Positions 59,332 through 64,000 of a stretch of 64,000 nt of DNA are shown here, piece after piece (within the stretch, counting starts at the first letter, position 1; each line of letters opens with the position of its first letter). The stretch spans positions 248,001 to 312,000 of the forward strand of contig NZ_JAKENF010000002.1 of the NCBI RefSeq assembly GCF_021491355.1, written 5' to 3'. The DNA comes from Alitabrizicola rongguiensis. GTDB lineage: Bacteria > Pseudomonadota > Alphaproteobacteria > Rhodobacterales > Rhodobacteraceae. Position numbers and translations under genes: made by a program. The notes under the pieces were generated by a model. The model was not told the origin of the DNA. It worked only from the letters and a program-made list of their open reading frames with translations, and did not search any database.

Positions 59332-60927
59332 ATGGCCCGCGAAATCGCATTGAATGCGCCCACCGTCGGGCAGGCGCTGGTTGCCGGTCTGAGACTGCGC
59401 GGCGTCGAAGTCGTCTTCGGCATTCCGGGGGTCCATACGATCCAGCTCTACCGAGGCCTGGCTGGTGGCGCGATCCGCCATGTGATCCCTCGTCACGAAC
59501 AGAGCGCAGGCTTCATGGCCGACGGCTATGCGCGGGCCTCCGGCAAGCCGGGGGTCGCTTTCGTCATCACCGGGCCGGGACTGACCAATGCGATCACCGC
59601 GATGGCGCAGGCGCGGGAGGACTCGGTGCCGATGCTGGTGATCTCGGGCGTCAACCATCGCGACAGCCTCGGGCGCGGCCTTGGCCATCTGCATGAATTG
59701 CCCGATCAGCGGGGTATGATCGCGACCCTCTGCCCCTCGATCCGCATCGAGGCGCCCGACCAGATCGAGCCGGCGCTGACCCGTGCCTTCGCGCATTTCA
59801 GCAGCGAACGTCCCGGCCCCTTCCATATCGAGGTGCCGCTTGACGTGATGCCGCTGCAGGCACCGCCGGCTCCGGACAAGGCGCCCCTGCCGGCGCTGCC
59901 GCCACAGGCCGACAGTGCCGAGATCGATCGGGCCGCCGCGCTGCTGAACGACGCCAAACGGCCGGTGATCCTTGCGGGTGGCGGAATGCGCAAGGCCGAG
60001 GCCGCGCTACGCGCGCTGGCAGAGGCTCTGGATGCACCGGTCATCACGACGACCAATGCCCGCGGGCTGATACATGGCCATCCCCTGCTTGTGCCGGCCT
60101 CGCCCAGTCTAGACGCGCCACGCGCGCTGATGGCCGCGTCCGACAGGCTGCTCGCGCTTGGCACCGAGTTCGGGCAGACGGACTATGACATGTATGTGCG
60201 CGGCGGCCTGCCCGAGATGTCGGGCATGATCCGGGTCGATGTCGACGCAGCGCAGCTGGCGCGCCAGCCAGCCGCGCTTGCCATCTGCGCCGATGCTGGC
60301 GCCGTCGCGCGGGCACTGATGTCCCATATCCGGCAGAAGGCCGCAGATGGTGCCGCCCGTGCGGCCGCAACCCGCAGCGCCGCCCGCGCCGAACTGCCAG
60401 AGTACATGCAGCCGCAACTGGCAGTGGTCGAGGCGATCCGGGCCGCAATGCCGAATGCCCTCATCGTCGGCGACAGCACCCAGCCCGTCTATGCCGGAAA
60501 CCTCTACTACGACCATGACCGCCCCGGCGGCTGGTTCAACGCTGCGACCGGCTACGGCGCGCTCGGCTACGGCCCCGGCGCCGCGATCGGCGCGGCCATT
60601 GCCTGCCCGGAGGCGCAGGTCGTCTGTCTGATAGGGGACGGCGGGTTGCAGTTCTCGCCCGCCGAGCTTCGCGTGGCGCGGGACGAAAACCTGCCCGTGA
60701 CCTTCCTAGTCTGGAACAATTCCGGCTACCGAGAGATCGCCAATGCTTTCCGCGACGTGGGCGCCGAGGTCATCGGCTGCGACCCCTCGCCGCTGAAGCT
60801 TGACGCCTTCGCCGCCGCCTGCGACCTGCCCTTCGCCTCGGTTTCCGATGATGCCGAAGCGGTGCGCGAGGCGCTCGCCCGGCCTTCGTCCGGCCCGCGA
60901 CTGATCGAGATCCGCGTCAGCCAGTGA
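59332..60927 (+). CDS. TPP-dependent decarboxylase, AruI-like (5-guanidino-2-oxopentanoate decarboxylase)
   Basis: A 531-residue acetolactate-synthase-fold enzyme. The N-terminal VFGIPGVHTIQLYRGLAG and the catalytic Glu in PRHEQSAGFMADGYAR (about 50) are AruI-like. The TPP/metal motif is LIGDGGLQF followed by WNNSGYREI (about 430-465). AruI decarboxylates 2-ketoarginine to 4-guanidinobutanal. Of the possible starts, the ATG at 59332 has GGAAGG 8 bases upstream; earlier ATGs lack spacing and add unrelated sequence. It follows the AruH-like gene. Confidence 0.84.
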   Translation: MAREIALNAPTVGQALVAGLRLRGVEVVFGIPGVHTIQLYRGLAGGAIRHVIPRHEQSAGFMADGYARASGKPGVAFVITGPGLTNAITAMAQAREDSVPMLVISGVNHRDSLGRGLGHLHELPDQRGMIATLCPSIRIEAPDQIEPALTRAFAHFSSERPGPFHIEVPLDVMPLQAPPAPDKAPLPALPPQADSAEIDRAAALLNDAKRPVILAGGGMRKAEAALRALAEALDAPVITTTNARGLIHGHPLLVPASPSLDAPRALMAASDRLLALGTEFGQTDYDMYVRGGLPEMSGMIRVDVDAAQLARQPAALAICADAGAVARALMSHIRQKAADGAARAAATRSAARAELPEYMQPQLAVVEAIRAAMPNALIVGDSTQPVYAGNLYYDHDRPGGWFNAATGYGALGYGPGAAIGAAIACPEAQVVCLIGDGGLQFSPAELRVARDENLPVTFLVWNNSGYREIANAFRDVGAEVIGCDPSPLKLDAFAAACDLPFASVSDDAEAVREALARPSSGPRLIEIRVSQ

Positions 60928-60935
60928 CCCCTGCG

Positions 60936-60980
60936 GGCCCCGGACGCCGCGCCGGGGCCGCGCAGTTTCCTTCGAAGGAA
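60936..60980 (+). terminator. Stem-loop and adjoining palindrome after the AruI-like gene
   Basis: GGCCCCGG/CCGGGGCC with an 8-base loop (60936-60959) begins 9 bases after the stop. It is followed by the perfect palindrome TTCCTTCGAAGGAA (60967-60980). There is no long U-run, so termination, if any, may be partial; the palindrome could also be a protein-binding site. Confidence 0.4.
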
Positions 60981-61072
60981 TTCGCCAAGAGCCTTTCAAA
61001 GGTTTTGGGTCGCAGTGAACAGGCCCGACATTCCGGGGGGAAGTTGGTCCGACCTCCCCAGACCCATTTACA

Positions 61073-61099
61073 TTTGATCAAATTTTTGGTCATAACGGC
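61073..61099 (+). promoter_or_regulatory. TTTGATCAAA palindrome before the class III aminotransferase
   Basis: The perfect 10-base palindrome TTTGATCAAA (61073-61082) is followed by TTTTTGGTCATAAC, which contains a second TGRTCA half-site. This short AT-rich stretch stands out in GC-rich surroundings and lies about 25-50 bases before the start codon. Such sites are typical of GntR-type or Lrp-type regulators; no assignment is made. Confidence 0.4.
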
Positions 61100-61122
61100 G
61101 CAGCCAGAATTCAGGTGCCGTC

Positions 61123-62514
61123 ATGTCGAAGAAACCCGCCTCCAGATCGAAACTCGTCGCTGGCGTCCGCCGCGACCGCCTCGAGGCTCTTGCCAAACGG
61201 GAGCAGAGCCGTTTCGCGCAAAGCAGGCCGAAGACTCACGCCGCGCTGGTGGCCGGTGCGGACACCTATCTCGACGGCGTGCCGCTGCACTGGATGAAGG
61301 ACTGGCCGATGCCTTTCCCGATGCTGGTCGAGGAAGCGAAGGGCGCCCACATCACCGATCTCGACGGCTACGGCATCGACGACTTCTGCCTGGGCGACAC
61401 TGGGTCGATGTTCGGCCATTCGCCGGCACCGGTCGCGAAGGCTATCCGCAAGCAGGCGCGTCGCGGCCTGACCTACATGCTGCCGACCGAAGATGCGCTC
61501 GAGGCCGGGCGGCGGCTGACCGAACGCTTCGGCAACTTCAAATGGCAGATCGCCACCACGGCGACCGATGCCAACCGCTTTGCCGTCCGCGTCGCCCGTG
61601 CGGTGACCGGCAAGCCCAAGATCCTGGTATTCAACGGCTGCTACCACGGCACAATCGACGATGCGATGGTGGAGCTGAAGGACGGCAAGACCATCACCCG
61701 CCCCGGTCTGTTGGGACAGGTCGCGGACCTGACGCAGCTCGCAACCTGTGTCGAGTTCAATGACGTTGCCGGAGTCGAGGCCGCGCTGAAGACCGGCGAG
61801 ATCGCCGCGATCCTGACCGAGCCGGTGATGACCAACTCCTGCATGGTTCTGCCCGACGCCGGATTCCATGATGCGCTGCGCACCCTGTCGCGGCGCTACG
61901 GCGCACTGCTCATCATCGACGAGACGCATACGATCTCGTCCGGCCTCGGCGGATATACCCGGGTCCATTCGCTGTCGCCCGACATGTTCGTGGTGGGCAA
62001 ATGCGTGGCCGGCGGTATGCCGACCTCGGTCTGGGGCATGACCCCCGAGGTCGCCGATCGCTACATCGAGGCCAACGCGAAACGCAAATCCGGCCACAGC
62101 GGGATGGGCACGACCCTGTCGGCCAACCCGATGCAGTTCGCCTGCCTGCGCGCGAACCTGTCCGATGTGATGACCGCGAAGAACTACGCCCATATGGAAA
62201 ATGGTGCGCGCCGCCTGTCCGAGGGGCTGGCCAAAGTGATCGCCAGGCACAAGGCGCCGTGGCATGTCGTTCGCGTCGGCGCGCGTGTCGAGTTCATCTG
62301 CGCCCCCGGCCCGCTCAAGAACGGCTCCGAGGCGGCGCACGCCCACCAGCCCGAGGTCGAGGCGGCGGTCCATACCGCCCTTCTGAACCGTGGCTGCCTG
62401 ATCGCCCCCTTCCACAACATGATGCTGGTGAGCCCCGCCACGAAGAAGCGGCAGATCGACCGCCTGATCGCTGCTTTCGACGAAATCCTCACCGAGCTGT
62501 TCCAAGATGCGTGA
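61123..62514 (+). CDS. Class III aminotransferase (HemL/COG0001-like)
   Basis: A 463-residue PLP enzyme similar in layout to glutamate-1-semialdehyde aminomutase. Motifs are LDGYGIDDFCLGD near 85, FNGCYHGTIDDAM (about 168-180, HemL-type), IIDETHTISSGLGG (about 265) and the PLP Lys in VVGKCVAGGMPTS (about 292). The canonical GSEA-N loop reads TATDANRFAVRVAR. It is unlikely to be HemL itself in this context; an omega-amino acid or amine transaminase is more plausible. It overlaps the glutamine-synthetase-like gene by 8 bases. A separate promoter region with a palindrome lies upstream. Confidence 0.85.
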   Translation: MSKKPASRSKLVAGVRRDRLEALAKREQSRFAQSRPKTHAALVAGADTYLDGVPLHWMKDWPMPFPMLVEEAKGAHITDLDGYGIDDFCLGDTGSMFGHSPAPVAKAIRKQARRGLTYMLPTEDALEAGRRLTERFGNFKWQIATTATDANRFAVRVARAVTGKPKILVFNGCYHGTIDDAMVELKDGKTITRPGLLGQVADLTQLATCVEFNDVAGVEAALKTGEIAAILTEPVMTNSCMVLPDAGFHDALRTLSRRYGALLIIDETHTISSGLGGYTRVHSLSPDMFVVGKCVAGGMPTSVWGMTPEVADRYIEANAKRKSGHSGMGTTLSANPMQFACLRANLSDVMTAKNYAHMENGARRLSEGLAKVIARHKAPWHVVRVGARVEFICAPGPLKNGSEAAHAHQPEVEAAVHTALLNRGCLIAPFHNMMLVSPATKKRQIDRLIAAFDEILTELFQDA

Positions 62515-63910
62515 CATGACCGATATCCACAGCCCCTCCGGTTCCACCGTTGCCGAGGCGGAAGCCTTTCTCGACGCCCATCCCGAAATCGAGGCCTTCG
62601 ACATCGTGCTGCACGACGCCAACGGCATCGGGCGCGGCAAGATCATCCGCCGCCATGAACTTCTGTCGATCTACAAGTCGGGCCGGCACATGCCGATTTC
62701 GATCCTCGGCCTCGACATCTGCGGCGAGGACGTCCACGAGACCGGGCTGATCTGGGACCAGGGCGACGGCGACCGCCGCGCCTGGCCGATCCCCGGCACC
62801 CTGGTGCCGCTGGCCGGGACCACCCCGCCGCGCGGCGAGGTGCTGATGAGCCTTTACAACCTCGACGGAACTCCGATGACGTCGGACCCGCGCCATGCAC
62901 TGAAGCGGCAGGTCGATGCGCTGGCGGCCGAGGGCCTGCATCCGGCAGGCGCCTTCGAGCTTGAGTTCTTCCTGCTCGAGAACGAGCGCGACGCGAACGG
63001 CAAGATGGTCCCGGCGCGCGACGTGCTGGACCGGCGGCGGAACTCCAAGACCGATGTCTATTCGGTCGATCAGTTGCACGGGATGCTGCCCCTGTTCAAC
63101 GACATCTATGCGGGCGCCAAGGCTGCGGGGATCAAGGCGGAAACGCTGATCTCGGAATTCGCGCCCGGTCAGTACGAGCTGACCCTGCATTACCGCACCG
63201 ACGTGCTGCAGGCGGCCGATGACCTGATGCGGCTGAAGCGGCTGGTGCGGATGCATGCCAGGCTGCATGGGGTCACCGCCTGCTTCATGGCCAAGCCGAA
63301 CGAGGACTATGCCGGCTCGGGCATGCATTTCCACGTCTCGCTGATGGACGATGCCGGCACCAACGTGTTTGTCGAGGCGGTCGAGGGCCAGTGGAACGAC
63401 ACGATCCGCCATGCGATCGGCGGGCTCAAGGCGACCATGGGCGAGTCGATGCTGGTCTTCGCACCCCATGCCAACAGTTGGCGACGCTTCGCCTCGCAGA
63501 GCTATGCGCCGGTGTCGCCGAGCTGGGGTGTCAACAACCGCTCGGTGGCGCTGCGCATCCCGGCCGGCGACATCCGCGCGCGGCGGATCGAGCACCGCCC
63601 CTCGGGCGTGGACGCGAACCCCTACCTCGTCGCGGCGACGGTGCTGGCGGGCATCCGCCACGGGCTGAAGAACAGGATCGATCCCGGCCCGGAAACCACC
63701 GGCAACGCCTATGCCGAGACGACCGAGCAGTTTGACATCCCCGTCGACTGGCGCTCGGCCATCGAGGCGGCGAAGCGGTCAGAATTCCTGAAGGACGCCC
63801 TTGGCCCGGACATGCACCGCACCTTCACCGCTATCCTGTCGGCTGAGTATGGGCGGGTGGCGCGGACCGTGTCCGAGGTCGATTTCGACCTCTACCTGCA
63901 TACGGTCTGA
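62507..63910 (+). CDS. Glutamine synthetase family protein (PuuA-like gamma-glutamyl-amine ligase)
   Basis: A 467-residue member of the glutamine synthetase fold. ATP and metal motifs are AFELEFFLLENE (about 147-158), AETLISEFAPGQYELTLHY (about 208-226), SGMHFHVSLMDD (about 268) and NRSVALRIP (about 345). The N-terminal beta-grasp holds LHDANGIGRGKIIRR. The adenylylation motif of GlnA-I is absent. Such proteins ligate glutamate to putrescine or other amines. Translational overlap with the aminotransferase suggests a shared pathway for amine or guanidino compounds. Confidence 0.85.
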   Translation: MRDMTDIHSPSGSTVAEAEAFLDAHPEIEAFDIVLHDANGIGRGKIIRRHELLSIYKSGRHMPISILGLDICGEDVHETGLIWDQGDGDRRAWPIPGTLVPLAGTTPPRGEVLMSLYNLDGTPMTSDPRHALKRQVDALAAEGLHPAGAFELEFFLLENERDANGKMVPARDVLDRRRNSKTDVYSVDQLHGMLPLFNDIYAGAKAAGIKAETLISEFAPGQYELTLHYRTDVLQAADDLMRLKRLVRMHARLHGVTACFMAKPNEDYAGSGMHFHVSLMDDAGTNVFVEAVEGQWNDTIRHAIGGLKATMGESMLVFAPHANSWRRFASQSYAPVSPSWGVNNRSVALRIPAGDIRARRIEHRPSGVDANPYLVAATVLAGIRHGLKNRIDPGPETTGNAYAETTEQFDIPVDWRSAIEAAKRSEFLKDALGPDMHRTFTAILSAEYGRVARTVSEVDFDLYLHTV

Positions 63911-63932
63911 TGGCCGAGGCCCAAACAACAGC

Positions 63933-64000
63933 TTAGGGCTTCTCGAGCACCACGATGTCCTGCGCGCCCACGGGCGCGTCATGGCTTCCGGACCAGAGAC
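63933..64000 (-). CDS. C-terminal end of an unidentified gene (partial)
   Basis: Only the last 22 codons are inside the window, ending SHDAPVGAQDIVVLEKP and TAA. The gene is convergent with the glutamine-synthetase-like gene, 22 bases apart. The frame was chosen because it alone runs open from the edge to a stop with plausible composition. The family cannot be told. Confidence 0.45.
   Translation of the reverse strand, partial: LWSGSHDAPVGAQDIVVLEKP

Noticed and set aside
61123-62514. Glutamate-1-semialdehyde aminomutase (hemL)
   Set aside because: The layout is HemL-like, but the GSEA-N loop is changed, and the overlap with a PuuA-like gene and AruHI-like neighbours points to catabolism rather than tetrapyrrole synthesis.

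Overview
The window comes from a high-GC alphaproteobacterium, almost certainly a member of the Rhodobacterales. This rests on the Irr regulator divergent from fabA-fabB-fabI, the runs hisD / UPF0262 / phosphatase / infA / maf / rng / yacG / tRNA-Phe and phoH-ybeY-corC-lnt-metK-trmB, and a SAM/SAH-type riboswitch on metK. There is no insertion sequence, prophage, CRISPR array or rRNA. Genes are tightly packed, often with 4-base stop/start overlaps. Many starts were reset here by Shine-Dalgarno position rather than taken as the longest open frame.

Region 1 (1-8.6 kb) is a secretion island. It holds a 1,688-residue animal-type heme peroxidase with RTX calcium-binding repeats, followed on the same strand by a type I secretion ABC exporter and its HlyD-type adaptor. 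The peroxidase resembles the Mn(II)-oxidising MopA proteins of marine alphaproteobacteria. Two stem-loops separate it from the exporter genes, and a repeat-rich 415-base region precedes it. Region 2 (8.6-13.7 kb) is hoxFUYHW, a soluble NAD-linked bidirectional [NiFe] hydrogenase with its maturation protease, starting right beside the 3' end of tRNA-Phe. No hyp assembly genes are present.

Region 3 (13.8-43 kb) is mostly core chromosome: RNA processing and translation (rng, yacG, infA, trmB, ybeY, miaB), histidine and queuosine synthesis, SAM synthesis, lipoprotein acylation, unsaturated fatty-acid synthesis, cysteine synthase and a cold-shock protein with a textbook terminator. Between these lie a GMC oxidoreductase, a PLP decarboxylase, and small uncharacterised membrane or regulatory proteins.

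Region 4 (43.2-52.7 kb) looks like a complete gamma-butyrobetaine/carnitine to glycine-betaine pathway under a divergent CdhR-like regulator. It encodes an ADP-forming acyl-CoA ligase, an acyl-CoA dehydrogenase, a CaiD-like hydratase, an SDR, carnitine dehydrogenase fused to a hot-dog thioesterase, and a BKACE enzyme. A lipocalin and a SelW-like thioredoxin-fold protein sit inside it. A 198-base segment bounded by 28-base inverted repeats interrupts it.

Region 5 (52.7-64 kb) contains a periplasmic sulfatase and a polar amino-acid ABC transporter, divergent from a TetR regulator with AruH/AruI-like enzymes (arginine transaminase pathway). A HemL-type class III aminotransferase and a PuuA-like glutamine synthetase follow. 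The expected guanidinobutyrase and aldehyde dehydrogenase are absent, so the pathway either finishes elsewhere or differs from the Pseudomonas route. Assignments rest on motifs and context read by eye; no database search was possible.
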